Shown: positions 9,151 through 18,688 of the stretch, piece after piece
Position numbering within the stretch: position 1 is the first letter of the stretch
Layout: each line of letters starts with the position of its first letter
NCBI RefSeq assembly: GCF_003050935.1
Contig: NZ_QAOX01000005.1
Coordinates: 186,001 to 250,000 of the forward strand
DNA: 64,000 bases
Direction of reading: 5' to 3'
DNA from: Luteibacter sp. OK325
GTDB taxonomy: Bacteria; Pseudomonadota; Gammaproteobacteria; Xanthomonadales; Rhodanobacteraceae
Translations under genes and position numbers: made by a program
Notes under the pieces: generated by a model
Told to the model about the DNA's origin: nothing
The model's database searches: none
The model's input: the letters and a program-made list of their open reading frames with translations, nothing else

Positions 9151-9177
9151 GGCCTGATATCGTTAGTGGGCCAACTT

Positions 9178-9996
9178 ATGTCGAGATTCGGCCAAATGCA
9201 CGACGAAGTTCTACATCGATTACTCGAGAGCGCGGACGGCCCGCCGCTCATCGCTTACGAGGCCCGAGGCGAGCTGCCGCTGCGCGAAACCGACTGGCAC
9301 AGCCATGTGCGTGGTCAGTTTTTCTATGTGGAACAGGGGCTTTTCATCAGTCGTACCGAGCACGGCTCCTACCTGCTGCCGCCGCACCGCGCCGGCTGGA
9401 TGCCGCCGGGAATGATGCACACGGTGAGCATCGCGGGTCCGAGTCACGCATGGGGCGTCTTCATCGCCCCCTGCGCTGCCGCCTGCCTGCCGGACCGCCC
9501 CTGCGTGGTCGGCGTAAACGACCTGTTCCGCGCCATCGTCAAGCGCGCCGCCACCTGGCCGGTCGATGTCGTTACCACCGAGACCGACCCCGAGCGCGAA
9601 CGCCTGTTCGCCGTGCTTCTGGACGAACTGCGTCGTGCCCCGGTGGAATCGCTGCACCTGCCGATGCCGGTGGATCGCCGCCTTCGCCGCGTGGCCATGG
9701 CCATGTACGAGAGTCCACACGACACGCGCGGCATCGAAGAATGGGCTAGCTGGGCAGGTATGTCCGCGCGCACGCTCACACGCCTGTTCCGCCAGGAAAC
9801 CCAGTGCAGCGTGGCGCAGTGGCGGCAACAGGCGCGGCTGGCTCGTGGGCTCGAACGGCTGGCCCACGGCGAGGCCGTCTCGGTCGTCTCCGACGCCCTT
9901 GGCTACGCCACGCCGAGTGCCTTCGTGGCGATGTTCCGGCGCGCCTTCGGCGATTCGCCAGGCCGTTATCTCGCGCGACAAGCCAGCGGCGCCTGA
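9178..9996 (+). CDS. AraC-family transcriptional regulator with N-terminal cupin sensor
   Basis: This protein of about 272 residues has an N-terminal cupin-like sensor (DWHSHVRGQFFYVEQG, then PPHRAGWMPPGMMHTV). A C-terminal AraC double helix-turn-helix follows (GIEEWASWAGMSARTLTRLF, then VVSDALGYATPSAFVAMFRR and GDSPGRY). This cupin-first form is common in regulators such as NimR. Candidate starts are the ATGs at 9178 and 9196; 9178 is taken as the longer one without intruding on the upstream palindrome, but neither has a strong ribosome binding site. The target may be the divergent small gene. Confidence 0.88.
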   Translation: MSRFGQMHDEVLHRLLESADGPPLIAYEARGELPLRETDWHSHVRGQFFYVEQGLFISRTEHGSYLLPPHRAGWMPPGMMHTVSIAGPSHAWGVFIAPCAAACLPDRPCVVGVNDLFRAIVKRAATWPVDVVTTETDPERERLFAVLLDELRRAPVESLHLPMPVDRRLRRVAMAMYESPHDTRGIEEWASWAGMSARTLTRLFRQETQCSVAQWRQQARLARGLERLAHGEAVSVVSDALGYATPSAFVAMFRRAFGDSPGRYLARQASGA

Positions 9997-10005
9997 GCCT
10001 TGAAC

Positions 10006-10131
10006 TGTAGGAGCCGATTCATCGGCGATGGGTGCTCGCTGTAGGAGCCGATTCATCGGCGATGGGTGCTCGCGAAAGCATCGCCGCTGAAGCGGCTCCC
10101 ACAATCGCCGGCGTAGCCGGCTCCCACAGGA
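10006..10131. repeat. REP-like cluster with an exact 34-bp tandem duplication
   Basis: Two adjacent direct copies, each starting TGTAGGAGCCGATTCATCGG and ending GGGTGCTCGC, repeat with a 34-bp period. They are followed by an inverted copy of the AGCGG type and a GC-type variant (GCCGGC-GTA-GCCGGC). The cluster fills the gap between the AraC gene and the convergent secreted hypothetical. Confidence 0.88.
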
Positions 10132-10136
10132 AGCGG

Positions 10137-10532
10137 TCAGCGGCTCGAGGGGCCGTCGAAGACAGCCTCGGCGACCGGCTTGCACATCCACAATCCTTCG
10201 AACGTGTAGCGATCGCCACTGCTTCGCTCGACGACGTCGACACCGATGCGACCATGTATCCATGGGCCATGGTTGCCTCGCGGTCCGATGTCGTGGCAAG
10301 ACCGCAGCGGCTCGAACGTGCCGGATGCCGTATTCGTCATCGATGTTTCTTGCGTGATGCAATCGGCCATCGCTTCGTCGTAGCTCGGCAGGGTGAGCTT
10401 GCCGGTTCTGAAATGTTCGCTGGTGCAGGCGGGGGAACCGGCGAATGCAGGAGTCGCAGTGACCAGGCCCGAGAGCAGGCTGGCGGCTGCCGAGATGCGT
10501 CGGATCACTGCGTGGGTACGGAACGGTTTCAT
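10137..10532 (-). CDS. Secreted hypothetical protein (131 aa, Cys-containing)
   Basis: An N-terminal signal peptide with basic start (MKPFRTHAVIRR), hydrophobic core and cleavage after ATPAFA leaves about 100 mature residues. The mature part contains four Cys (in SPACTSEHF, MADCITQE, LRSCHDIG and GLWMCKP), suggesting periplasmic disulfides. I do not recognise the family. The start has an AAGGAG ribosome binding site close upstream. No operon partner is evident; it stands alone between REP clusters. Confidence 0.7.
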   Translation of the reverse strand: MKPFRTHAVIRRISAAASLLSGLVTATPAFAGSPACTSEHFRTGKLTLPSYDEAMADCITQETSMTNTASGTFEPLRSCHDIGPRGNHGPWIHGRIGVDVVERSSGDRYTFEGLWMCKPVAEAVFDGPSSR

Positions 10533-10677
10533 GCCTTGCTCCTTGGTGAGAGGGGCGGAAGGTCATGGGTTCATCGTGGGGTGGGAATCAGAATAGTCTG
10601 AAAAAAACGGCGGGTTTGTTGGGCTGTGGGCTGCGTCACAGTTGGGGTCGGTCGCGGGAGCAATTGCCGACATCGTC

Positions 10678-10794
10678 GACTCCTACGGGTGCCGATTTTG
10701 CGAGCACTTGTTCGCCGATGAATCGATTCCCACCTTCTGTACGTGCCGATTTTGCGGGCATGCTTTCGCCGCTGAAGCGGCTCCCACAGGGAGC
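10678..10794. repeat. Degenerate and intact REP-like repeats downstream of kdpE
   Basis: Two degenerate units (with GTGCCGATTTTGCG) and one intact inverted CCGCT-TC-AGCGG unit lie between the secreted hypothetical and kdpE. The remaining DNA from 10533 to 10677 holds no recognisable gene. Confidence 0.7.
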
Positions 10795-10811
10795 GTGCAG
10801 GTTTCAAGATG

Positions 10812-11510
10812 TCAGCTTGCGGGGAAGCGGTAGCCGACGCCGGGTTCGGTTTTCAGCCAGCGCGGTGTGGACGGATCGTCACCTAGTTTCAGGCGGAGCT
10901 TGCCCATGACGATGCGCAGGTAGTGCGTGTCCTGCGTGTGGGTGGCGCCCCAGACTTCGCGCAGGATCTGTTGCTGGCTGACGACGCGGCCGGGGTGACG
11001 CACGAGGAGCGAGAGCACAGCGAACTCCTTGCGCGTCAAGGCGACAGGAGCGCCGTCGAGCAGCACCTCGCGGCGAGCCAGGTCGATCACGAGGTTGCCG
11101 TCGTCGTAACGCACCGGGGCGTCGGCCTGACCGCCTTTGGCTCCCTGTCGTAGCAACACGCGCAAGCGCGCCATCAGTTCCTGGATGCCGAAGGGCTTGG
11201 TCACGTAATCGTTCGCGCCGTGGTCGAGCGCCCGGACTTTCTCCGTTTCCGAATCGCGCACGGAGAGCATCAGCACGGGCACCTCGCTCCACGTGCGAAT
11301 CTCACGAAGCACGTCGTGGCCTTCCATGTCCGGTAGCCCGATGTCGAGAACGACCACGTCGGGCGATTGCGTCGCCGCGAGCCCCAGGCCTTCCTGGCCC
11401 GTAGCGGCGAGCAGCACCTGGTAGCCTTCGGCACGCAGCCCGATGTCGAGGAAGCGGCGAATCTGCGCCTCGTCGTCGATCACCAGCACTCGTGGAGCGG
11501 TAGGGTTCAT
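10812..11510 (-). CDS. kdpE: KdpE response regulator (OmpR/PhoB family)
   Basis: This 232-residue DNA-binding response regulator is the cytoplasmic partner of KdpD. The receiver domain has the phospho-acceptor Asp in VVVLDIGLPD and the conserved Lys in YVTKPFG. The C-terminal winged helix contains LTRKEFAVLSLLVRHPGRVV and ends LKTEPGVGYRF. Its start overlaps the kdpD stop by 4 bp, so the two are translationally coupled. It is expected to bind the TTTACGC direct repeat at 20675-20692 and activate the kdp structural genes when K+ is low or osmolarity high. Confidence 0.96.
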   Translation of the reverse strand: MNPTAPRVLVIDDEAQIRRFLDIGLRAEGYQVLLAATGQEGLGLAATQSPDVVVLDIGLPDMEGHDVLREIRTWSEVPVLMLSVRDSETEKVRALDHGANDYVTKPFGIQELMARLRVLLRQGAKGGQADAPVRYDDGNLVIDLARREVLLDGAPVALTRKEFAVLSLLVRHPGRVVSQQQILREVWGATHTQDTHYLRIVMGKLRLKLGDDPSTPRWLKTEPGVGYRFPAS

Positions 11511-14167
11511 GCGTTCTCGACGGGCGGCGGCGGCAGGGGCAGCGAAACCCGGATGGTCGTGCCTCCGCCCGCGTGGGGCAAGGCCTCCACGCTACCGCCG
11601 TGCGCGCCGATCATGCCGCGGCAGATGGCCAGGCCCAGTCCGGTGCCCTTGCCGCCGCGATCGCCACGCGTTACCGAATAGAACATGTCGAAGATCCGCG
11701 CGCGCTCGTCTTCCGGGATGCCCGGACCGCGATCGGCCACGTCCACCAGCAGGCGGCCGGCCTCGGAGCGGACCGTGACGCGAATCGGCTCCTCCGGCGG
11801 GGTGAAGCGGCCCGCGTTCTCGAGGATATTGAACAGTGCCTGCTCGATCAGCGCCGGATGCACATGCAGCAGCACGGTCTCGGCCGGCAGGTGCACGTCG
11901 ATCCGCACCTCGGGGAAAAGCTTGTGCATGCGCGACACGGCGGCGGCGACAATCTCACCGGCGTCCACCCAGTCACGCTGGAGCTGCAGCGTGCCATGGC
12001 CGAGGCGGGTCATGTCGAGCAGGTTCTGGATGTAGCGATCCAGACGCTGGCCTTCACCGAGGATGGCCTGGAGCAGCTCATGCCGTTCATTGGCGGGCAG
12101 CTGCGCGTCGTAACTGAGCAGGGTGCCCGCGGAGCCGATCATCGAAGCCAGCGGCGAGCGGAGATCGTGCGACACCGACGAGAGGAGGGCACTGCGCAGG
12201 CGTTCGGTTTCACCCTGCACGCGCGCTCCTTCCAGTTCGTGCGCGAGGCGTGCGCGATCGAGTGCCTGGCCGATGTCCTGCACCATCGCCATGGCGAGAC
12301 TGCGCCGATCGGCATCGGGCTCGCGCGTGCCGAGTGGAAAACGCAGGGCGACGACACCGGCGCGCTGATGCTCGGCGCCGAGCGGCAGCATCCAGCAGGA
12401 GGCGGCGTGCAGCGTATCGGTATAGCGGCCCGCGGGCTCGGCGTGGCCCTCGCACCAGTCGGCCGCAGCGAGGTCCTGCGTGGAGAGCGCGAAGGCGTCG
12501 GGCACCGAATTGACCACCTTGAGGTGGCCACTCACATCGCGCGTGAGCATCGCGATCTCGATGGACAGCGCGCGCGCGAGCGCCGCCGCGCCGGCCTTGC
12601 GGATGCTGTCGGCGTCGGCGCTGGTCGCCAGTTGCTGGCCCAGCGCCACCAGCGCGCGGGCACGCACCTGTCCCGCTCGCAACGAGGTCACCTGCCCGGC
12701 GAGGCGAGTCGCCAGGCGACTGCAGACCAGTGCGACGACAAGGAACAGGATCACCGCCAGGACGTCGTCGGCATTGGCGATGGCCAGCGTGTAGCGCGGC
12801 GGGGCGAAGAAGAAGTTGTAGCCAAGGAAGCACAGCAGCGCGGTATACACCGCGACGGCCATGCGCGTGCGCACCGCGACGACGAGCACGGCGGTGAGGA
12901 AGATCAGCGAGAGGTTGGCGACCGAGAGAAAACGGTCGGCAACGAACGACAACGCCATCGCGATGGCGGTCGCACCCGTGGCGAAAGCGTACTCGCGGCG
13001 TGATCCGTTGCCATCCTTGAAACGCAGGCGTCGACGCGCACGGGCACGCTCGGCGGGCGTGGCGACGATGGTCAGCTCGAGGTGGGCGCCGCGACGCAGA
13101 AGCTGCTGGGTGAGCGAGAAGCCCAGGCGCCGCGCGATCGGCCGCTCGCGTGTCCGTCCGACGATGATCTGGCCCACGCCTTCACGATCGGCCCAGGCGA
13201 GCAGCTCGTCGGCCACGGCATGACCGCGCAGGATCACACCCTCGCCACCGAGACGGCGGGCAAGGCGCATCGCCGAATCCACGCGCTCGCGGCGCTCGGC
13301 GTCGAGGCCGCCGCGGTCGACGAACACGACACTCCACGGTGCACCACGCCGCTCGGCGATACGCCGCGTGATGCGCACCAGGTACTCGCTCTGGCCCTGG
13401 CCGTCGATGGCCGCCATGCAGCGGCGGCGTACCGGCATGGCGTCGCCGCGGGCAAGCATGTGCTCGCGAAGATCGCTGTCGACGTGGGAGGCCACGGTTT
13501 CGACCGCGAGCTCGCGCAGGGCGGCGAGGTTGGTCGGCGAGAAGTAGGCATCCAGCGCAACGGCCGCGGTTTCCGGCACGTACACCTTGCCCTGCTTGAG
13601 CCGACCGATCAGTTCGCGCGGTGGCAGGTCGACCAGCACGATGTCGCGGGCGCGATCGAGAAAGGCATCAGGCACGGTTTCGCGCACGGCCACGCCGGTG
13701 ATCCGCCGGATCTGGTCGTTGAGGCTCTCAAGGTGCTGGACGTTGAGCGCCGTATACACCTCGATATCCGCATCGAGAAGTTCGGCGATGTCCTGCCAAC
13801 GGCGCGTGTGACGGCCACCGGGGAGATTGGTGTGAGCGAGCTCGTCCACCAGCAACACGGCCGGACGACGGAGTAGCGCGGCTTCGAGGTCGAACTCGCG
13901 GAAGTCGCGGCCGGCATAGCGCACAGGGCGCGTCGGAAGTACTTCGAGGCCTTCGAGCAAGGCGGCCGTGTCCGCGCGACCGTGGGTTTCGACCAGGCCG
14001 ACGACCACGTCGATACCCTGGCGCTTGAGGTCACGAGCCGCGGAAAGCATGGCGAACGTCTTGCCGACGCCCGGCGCGGCGCCAAGGAAGACCTTGAGCC
14101 GCTGGCCATCCTCTTCCCTGGCGGCACTGAGCAGCGCGTTGGCGCGGGCGTCGCGGTCGTCAGTCAT
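11507..14167 (-). CDS. kdpD: KdpD osmosensitive K+ sensor histidine kinase
   Basis: This 886-residue sensor kinase has the full KdpD layout. The N-terminal cytosolic KdpD domain carries a Walker A loop (GAAPGVGKT, about residues 29-37). A universal-stress-protein-like domain ends near IIVGRTRERP, then come four membrane helices and a GAF-like region. The HisKA domain has the phospho-His in SVSHDLRSPLA, and the HATPase has ENAGRF, GPGIPEDE and GKGTGLGLAI. It phosphorylates KdpE. It is separated from kdpC by 158 bp holding two REP-like hairpins, so its expression may be tuned separately from the pump genes. Confidence 0.97.
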   Translation of the reverse strand: MTDDRDARANALLSAAREEDGQRLKVFLGAAPGVGKTFAMLSAARDLKRQGIDVVVGLVETHGRADTAALLEGLEVLPTRPVRYAGRDFREFDLEAALLRRPAVLLVDELAHTNLPGGRHTRRWQDIAELLDADIEVYTALNVQHLESLNDQIRRITGVAVRETVPDAFLDRARDIVLVDLPPRELIGRLKQGKVYVPETAAVALDAYFSPTNLAALRELAVETVASHVDSDLREHMLARGDAMPVRRRCMAAIDGQGQSEYLVRITRRIAERRGAPWSVVFVDRGGLDAERRERVDSAMRLARRLGGEGVILRGHAVADELLAWADREGVGQIIVGRTRERPIARRLGFSLTQQLLRRGAHLELTIVATPAERARARRRLRFKDGNGSRREYAFATGATAIAMALSFVADRFLSVANLSLIFLTAVLVVAVRTRMAVAVYTALLCFLGYNFFFAPPRYTLAIANADDVLAVILFLVVALVCSRLATRLAGQVTSLRAGQVRARALVALGQQLATSADADSIRKAGAAALARALSIEIAMLTRDVSGHLKVVNSVPDAFALSTQDLAAADWCEGHAEPAGRYTDTLHAASCWMLPLGAEHQRAGVVALRFPLGTREPDADRRSLAMAMVQDIGQALDRARLAHELEGARVQGETERLRSALLSSVSHDLRSPLASMIGSAGTLLSYDAQLPANERHELLQAILGEGQRLDRYIQNLLDMTRLGHGTLQLQRDWVDAGEIVAAAVSRMHKLFPEVRIDVHLPAETVLLHVHPALIEQALFNILENAGRFTPPEEPIRVTVRSEAGRLLVDVADRGPGIPEDERARIFDMFYSVTRGDRGGKGTGLGLAICRGMIGAHGGSVEALPHAGGGTTIRVSLPLPPPPVENA

Positions 14168-14232
14168 GAGGGTGGCCGGGAAGAGAAGGGAGCATGAAGC
14201 GAAGGGTAGCCGATGGGCCGGGGCAATCTGGT

Positions 14233-14306
14233 TTCGCCGATGAATCGGCTCCCACAGAAGAGCCGGTGCCGATGCTCACTGTGGGAGCCGCTTCAGCGGC
14301 GATGGG
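14233..14306. repeat. Two opposed REP-like hairpins inside the kdp locus (kdpC-kdpD gap)
   Basis: An inverted copy (ATCGG type, about 14233-14257) and a direct copy (AGCGG type, about 14280-14306) face each other in the only sizeable gap of the kdp gene row. In the transcript they could form stem-loops between the pump genes and the sensor genes. Confidence 0.85.
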
Positions 14307-14325
14307 GTTGCCGAGACGATGGGCG

Positions 14326-14901
14326 TTACCGCGCCGCCTCATCAACCGCCAGATTCAGCTTCAAGACATTCACCCGCGGCTCGCCAAGCACGCCAAGCTG
14401 GCGACCGGCTGTACTCGCCGCAACAAGCTCCCGCAGCTTCGCCGGGTCGAGATGGCGCGCGCGAGCAACGCGAGCCAGCTGGTACTCGGCTGCAGCCGGG
14501 CTGATTTCCGGATCCAGGCCGCTGCCCGAAGCCGTCACCAGGTCCACCGGTACGGCGGCCCTGTTGGCCGGATCAACCTCACGCAGCGCGGCGATGCGAT
14601 CGTTCGCCGCCTTGGTCAGGGCAGGGTTGGTCGGGCCAAGGTTCGACGGGGTGGACGCCGCGCCATTGTTCGGGGCCGGCGTCGTCGCCGACGGGCGGCC
14701 CCAGAAGTAACCGGGCGCCGTGAACGACTGGCCGATCAGCTCGGAGCCGACCGGTTTGCCGTCACGTTCGACCAGGCTGCCCCCGGCCTGGTGCGGGAAC
14801 AACAGGGCGGAGAGCCCACCGACCACCGCCGGATAGGCCACGCCGGTGACCGCGGTCATGAGCAGGAGCAGGACGATGGCGTTACGCAGCAGGGTGGTCA
14901 T
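14326..14901 (-). CDS. kdpC: KdpC, K+-transporting ATPase subunit C
   Basis: This 191-residue single-span subunit stabilises the KdpFABC complex and increases ATP affinity. The N-terminal helix ([20 protein letters not shown]) and the conserved periplasmic segments [18 protein letters not shown] and [19 protein letters not shown] are all present. Length is normal for the family. It is unusual in being separated from kdpB by a porin gene and a 62-residue ORF rather than following kdpB directly; the porin stop lies 11 bp upstream of its start. Confidence 0.96.
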   Translation of the reverse strand: MTTLLRNAIVLLLLMTAVTGVAYPAVVGGLSALLFPHQAGGSLVERDGKPVGSELIGQSFTAPGYFWGRPSATTPAPNNGAASTPSNLGPTNPALTKAANDRIAALREVDPANRAAVPVDLVTASGSGLDPEISPAAAEYQLARVARARHLDPAKLRELVAASTAGRQLGVLGEPRVNVLKLNLAVDEAAR

Positions 14902-14912
14902 GGTGGTTTACC

Positions 14913-16331
14913 TCAGTAGTGCCAGATAGCGTCGACAACCGCAGTTGCCTGGTAGTCCTTGCGGCCACCGTCGTATGCGTCGACGTCGTACGACTTGTCG
15001 TAACGGATCTCGGGACGGATCTCGAGGTCCGGGCTTACCCAATGGGTGAGGCCGAGCGTGTGGCTGGTGTACTTTGTCGGGAAGCCGGTGCGCTGGCCCT
15101 TCTGGTCGTTATAGAACTCGTTGCGGAAGGAGATCATGTTCTTCGGATCGAGTTCGACGTTGAAGTAGTTCACGATGCCGTACTCGGCGGCCTTGCCCGC
15201 CAGCGGCGAAGAGCCGGCGACCTTGGGGTCGAAACCAGCGCCGTAGCCCTGGATGTTGCGGCCGTACATGTAGTAAGCCTCGGTGAGGATATGCACGTTG
15301 TCGCTGAAGCGATGACCCCAGGTCGTCACGTACATCTGCACGTTGTTGTAGTTGTAGTCCGAATTATTGAAGCTGTTCACACAGGGGTAGAGCATGTCGT
15401 TGTTGTCGGACGACACGTAGCGCACGCAGGCCTGCAGGGTCGGGCGTGCCGAATGATTCCACACGGCGGTGTCGTTGCCGCCGTTCACGCCGACCTGCAA
15501 TGTCCATTGCTGGTTGAGGCGCGTCGTGGTCATCACACCCATCTGCGTATACGGATCAACCGTGTAGAGAATCGAGTGGGTTACCAGGTAGTTGTTCGGC
15601 GAGAACTGGGCCTCGATATCCGGCAGCGACAGCCAGCGACCGATGCGAATGTCCATGCCCTCGGCAACGTGCGGCAAGTAGATATCCCCATAGAACAGCA
15701 TCGGGTCGTAGCCGTAGATCTTGCCGTTGAGCGGCTCGTTCGGCTTGGGATTGTTCAGAAGCTGGTTGCTGAGGACACCCTTCGCCGTGGTGAAGTGGTA
15801 GTCGTACCCATAGAGGTTGTCGAGGTGGAAGCCCCAGTCCACGTGATCGGTCTGCACGGTGTCGGCCAGACGCTCGATGCGGAACAGGGCCTGGTTGAAC
15901 TCGACGCGATTGGGACGCACCGCATACGACACCGGATAGTTCGTATGCGAGGACGTGCTCAGGTTGGCCGACGCATTGAGCCAGCCATAGACCTCGATGC
16001 GGTTGTCCTTCATCCACGAGCCGACGCTGGTGCAGGCGAGTGCCTTCTCGAGCGGATACTGCGAATTCAGATTGGGCACGCCAATCGGATAGGCGACGCC
16101 GCCTAGCTGCCATTCCGCCGAGGGGAACGGCGGTGACGAGAACGGCGAGGCAAGCCCGCGGCGTGCCGGCGCCTCAGCGTTGGGGTCGGCGGGCTGGGCG
16201 TCTTCGCGGTAGGCAGCGGCGAAGCGCGAAGCAAAACCCTTGGAGCAATCGTCACTGCCCGAGGCCATGGCCTTGGTGACAGGTGCGAGAGCGCAGATAG
16301 CGGCGAGGAGAGCATAACGAGTGGTACGCAT
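14913..16331 (-). CDS. Outer membrane beta-barrel porin embedded in the kdp operon
   Basis: This 472-residue exported protein has a signal peptide (cleavage near AMASG). Its remainder is rich in aromatic, alternating beta strands and ends in the typical C-terminal strand ATAVVDAIWHY. It looks like the BBP2/OmpL-like outer membrane barrel family (for example EVYGWLNASANLSTSS, LFRIERLADTVQTDHVDWGF, THWVSPDLEIRPEIRYD). Four Cys are present. It lies between the 62-aa ORF and kdpC, only 11 bp before kdpC, so it is co-transcribed with the K+ pump. A role as a K+ entry porin under K+ starvation is inferred from position only. Confidence 0.85.
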   Translation of the reverse strand: MRTTRYALLAAICALAPVTKAMASGSDDCSKGFASRFAAAYREDAQPADPNAEAPARRGLASPFSSPPFPSAEWQLGGVAYPIGVPNLNSQYPLEKALACTSVGSWMKDNRIEVYGWLNASANLSTSSHTNYPVSYAVRPNRVEFNQALFRIERLADTVQTDHVDWGFHLDNLYGYDYHFTTAKGVLSNQLLNNPKPNEPLNGKIYGYDPMLFYGDIYLPHVAEGMDIRIGRWLSLPDIEAQFSPNNYLVTHSILYTVDPYTQMGVMTTTRLNQQWTLQVGVNGGNDTAVWNHSARPTLQACVRYVSSDNNDMLYPCVNSFNNSDYNYNNVQMYVTTWGHRFSDNVHILTEAYYMYGRNIQGYGAGFDPKVAGSSPLAGKAAEYGIVNYFNVELDPKNMISFRNEFYNDQKGQRTGFPTKYTSHTLGLTHWVSPDLEIRPEIRYDKSYDVDAYDGGRKDYQATAVVDAIWHY

Positions 16332-16405
16332 GGCGTTTGACCGATCCCTCTCGGGACCCCTTTATCGGTGGAGTTAGTGGGTTGTGCCTATCAGGAGCGG
16401 GTGTT

Positions 16406-16594
16406 TCAGATGCCGGCGTAGCCGCCGAGCGTGTATTCGTCGTCGTTGGGTGGCGTGACCGGAACGATGCGCGGCTTGATCGTCGCGACCGGCGCGGCTG
16501 CAACGGCCGCTCCGTGTTCCGGGGCGACCACCCGGACTTCCATGTCCAGGTCGGCGTGGTCTTCAATGAAAACGGTGAGCTTCACGGAATGCAT
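16406..16594 (-). CDS. 62-aa acidic small protein between kdpB and the porin
   Basis: The ATG at 16594 is 12 bp after the kdpB stop and has GAGG 7 bases upstream. The product starts MHSVKLTVFIEDHADLDMEV, has an Ala/Pro-rich middle and ends NDDEYTLGGYAGI. There is no membrane helix or signal peptide, so it is probably cytoplasmic. I do not recognise a family. The spacing and ribosome binding site support a real gene in the kdp operon; it could be a small regulator of the pump or of the porin, but there is no direct evidence for function. Confidence 0.6.
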   Translation of the reverse strand: MHSVKLTVFIEDHADLDMEVRVVAPEHGAAVAAAPVATIKPRIVPVTPPNDDEYTLGGYAGI

Positions 16595-16606
16595 GGGGAG
16601 CCTCGG

Positions 16607-18685
16607 TCAGGCCAGTCCGAGCAGGACCAGCAACATGTCGATCAACTTGATGCCGATGAAGGGCACGACGATGCCGCCGAGTCCGTAGACGAGCAGGTTG
16701 CGACGTAGCAGCGCGCCGGCACCGAGCGCGCGATACGCCACGCCCTTGAGCGCGAGCGGAATGAGACAGATGATGATCAGGGCGTTGAAGATCACCGCCG
16801 ACAGGATCGCGCTGCGCGGCGTGGCCAGGTGCATCACATTGAGCGCGTTGAGCGCCGGGTACGTCGTGGCGAACGCCGCCGGGATGATCGCGAAGTACTT
16901 GGCGATATCGTTGGCGATGGAGAACGTGGTCAGCGCGCCGCGGGTGATCAGCATCTGCTTGCCGATGGCCACGACCTCGATCAGCTTGGTCGGATTGGAG
17001 TCCAGGTCGACCATGTTGCCGGCTTCTTTGGCCGCTTGCGTACCGCTGTTCATGGCCACGGCCACGTCGGCCTGGGCCAGCGCCGGTGCATCGTTGGTGC
17101 CGTCGCCGCACATCGCCACCAGGCGGTTCTCGGCCTGCATGTCGCGGATGAGCTTGAGCTTGGCTTCCGGCGTGGCCTCGGCGAGGAAGTCGTCCACGCC
17201 GGCTTCGGCGGCGATCGCGGCCGCGGTGAGCGGATTGTCACCGGTGATCATGATGGTGCGGATGCCCATCTTGCGCATCTCGGCGAAGCGCTCCTTGATC
17301 CCGTCCTTGACGATATCCTTGAGTTCGACCACGCCCAGGGTCAGCGAGCCGTCGACCACGATCAGCGGGGTCGCGCCACGACGGGCAACGTCCTCGGCCA
17401 TGCGACGGACCAGCGGCGGAAGGTGGCTGTCCTGCGCGTCGAGATAGCGCTCGACGGCATCCATCGCGCCCTTGCGGATGTGACGGGCGCCGACGTCCAC
17501 GCCACTCATGCGCGTCTGCGCGGTGAACGGCACGAACTCGGCGCGACGGTCGTCGTGGCGGCGCTCGCTGACGCTGACGCTGATGTACCTCGCGGCCAGG
17601 GTGACGATACTGCGGCCTTCGGGCGTTTCATCGGCGCGCGAGGCGAGCTCGGCGGCTTCGGCGAGTTCGCGCTCTTCGATGCCCGGCGCCGGGTAGAAGG
17701 CCACGGCCTGGCGATTGCCCAGGGTGATCGTGCCGGTCTTGTCGAGCAGCAGCACGTCGACGTCACCGGCGGCTTCGACGGCACGACCCGAGGTGGCGAT
17801 GACGTTGGCGCGGATCATGCGATCCATGCCGGCGATGCCGATGGCCGAGAGCAGCGCACCGATGGTGGTCGGGATCAGGCAGACGAGCAGGGCGATGAGG
17901 ACGGTCAGGCTGATCGGCTCGCCCGCACCGGCGGCCTGCACGCTGTAGATCGAGTACGGCAGCAGGGTGGCGCAGGCCAGCAGGAAGATCAGCGTGAATT
18001 TCGCCAGCAGGATCGTCAGCGCGATCTCGTTCGGTGTCTTCCGACGCGACGCGCCTTCGACCATCGAGATCATGCGGTCGAGGAAGCTCTCACCCGGGTT
18101 GCTGCTGATACGCACCACGAGCCAGTCGGAGAGCACGCGGGTACCACCGGTCACTGCACTGCGGTCGCCGCCTGATTCGCGGATCACCGGCGCGGATTCA
18201 CCGGTGATCGCGCTCTCGTCCACGCTGGCCGCGCCAATCACGATCTCGCCGTCACCCGGCACGATATCGCCGGCTTCGACGAGCACGTAGTGATTAAGGC
18301 GAAGCTCACTGGACGGGGTGAACACGACCGGCGCGTTGCGGTCGGCGGAAGCGAGCTTCTTCGCAATCACGTCGCGACGGGAGCCACGCAGCGCGTCGGC
18401 CTGGGCCTTACCGCGACCTTCGGCCAGTGCTTCGGCGAAGTTGGCGAACAGCAGGGTGAACCATAGCCACAGGCTGACCCAGAAGATGAACGCGGTCGGC
18501 GCTTCGGCGTGGCCGGCGAGGGCCTGGCACCAGAGCAGCGTGGTCGCCACGCTGCACACGAAGACCACGAACATCACCGGGTTGCGGAACTGCAGGCGCG
18601 GCGACAGCTTGCGGAACGAATCGCCGAGGGCGCGGATCACCAGCGCACGATCGAAACCGCGCGGAGTATGGGCTTGGGAAGTCAT
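16607..18685 (-). CDS. kdpB: KdpB, P-type ATPase catalytic subunit of the K+ pump
   Basis: This 692-residue catalytic subunit has the phosphorylation motif DKTGTIT with Asp315, the actuator motif ITGESAPV, and the hinge [12 protein letters not shown]. Helices near [20 protein letters not shown] match KdpB. It hydrolyses ATP to drive K+ import through KdpA. It begins 3 bp after the kdpA stop and is followed 12 bp later by the 62-aa ORF. Length is normal for the family. Confidence 0.97.
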   Translation of the reverse strand: MTSQAHTPRGFDRALVIRALGDSFRKLSPRLQFRNPVMFVVFVCSVATTLLWCQALAGHAEAPTAFIFWVSLWLWFTLLFANFAEALAEGRGKAQADALRGSRRDVIAKKLASADRNAPVVFTPSSELRLNHYVLVEAGDIVPGDGEIVIGAASVDESAITGESAPVIRESGGDRSAVTGGTRVLSDWLVVRISSNPGESFLDRMISMVEGASRRKTPNEIALTILLAKFTLIFLLACATLLPYSIYSVQAAGAGEPISLTVLIALLVCLIPTTIGALLSAIGIAGMDRMIRANVIATSGRAVEAAGDVDVLLLDKTGTITLGNRQAVAFYPAPGIEERELAEAAELASRADETPEGRSIVTLAARYISVSVSERRHDDRRAEFVPFTAQTRMSGVDVGARHIRKGAMDAVERYLDAQDSHLPPLVRRMAEDVARRGATPLIVVDGSLTLGVVELKDIVKDGIKERFAEMRKMGIRTIMITGDNPLTAAAIAAEAGVDDFLAEATPEAKLKLIRDMQAENRLVAMCGDGTNDAPALAQADVAVAMNSGTQAAKEAGNMVDLDSNPTKLIEVVAIGKQMLITRGALTTFSIANDIAKYFAIIPAAFATTYPALNALNVMHLATPRSAILSAVIFNALIIICLIPLALKGVAYRALGAGALLRRNLLVYGLGGIVVPFIGIKLIDMLLVLLGLA

Positions 18686-18688
18686 GAA

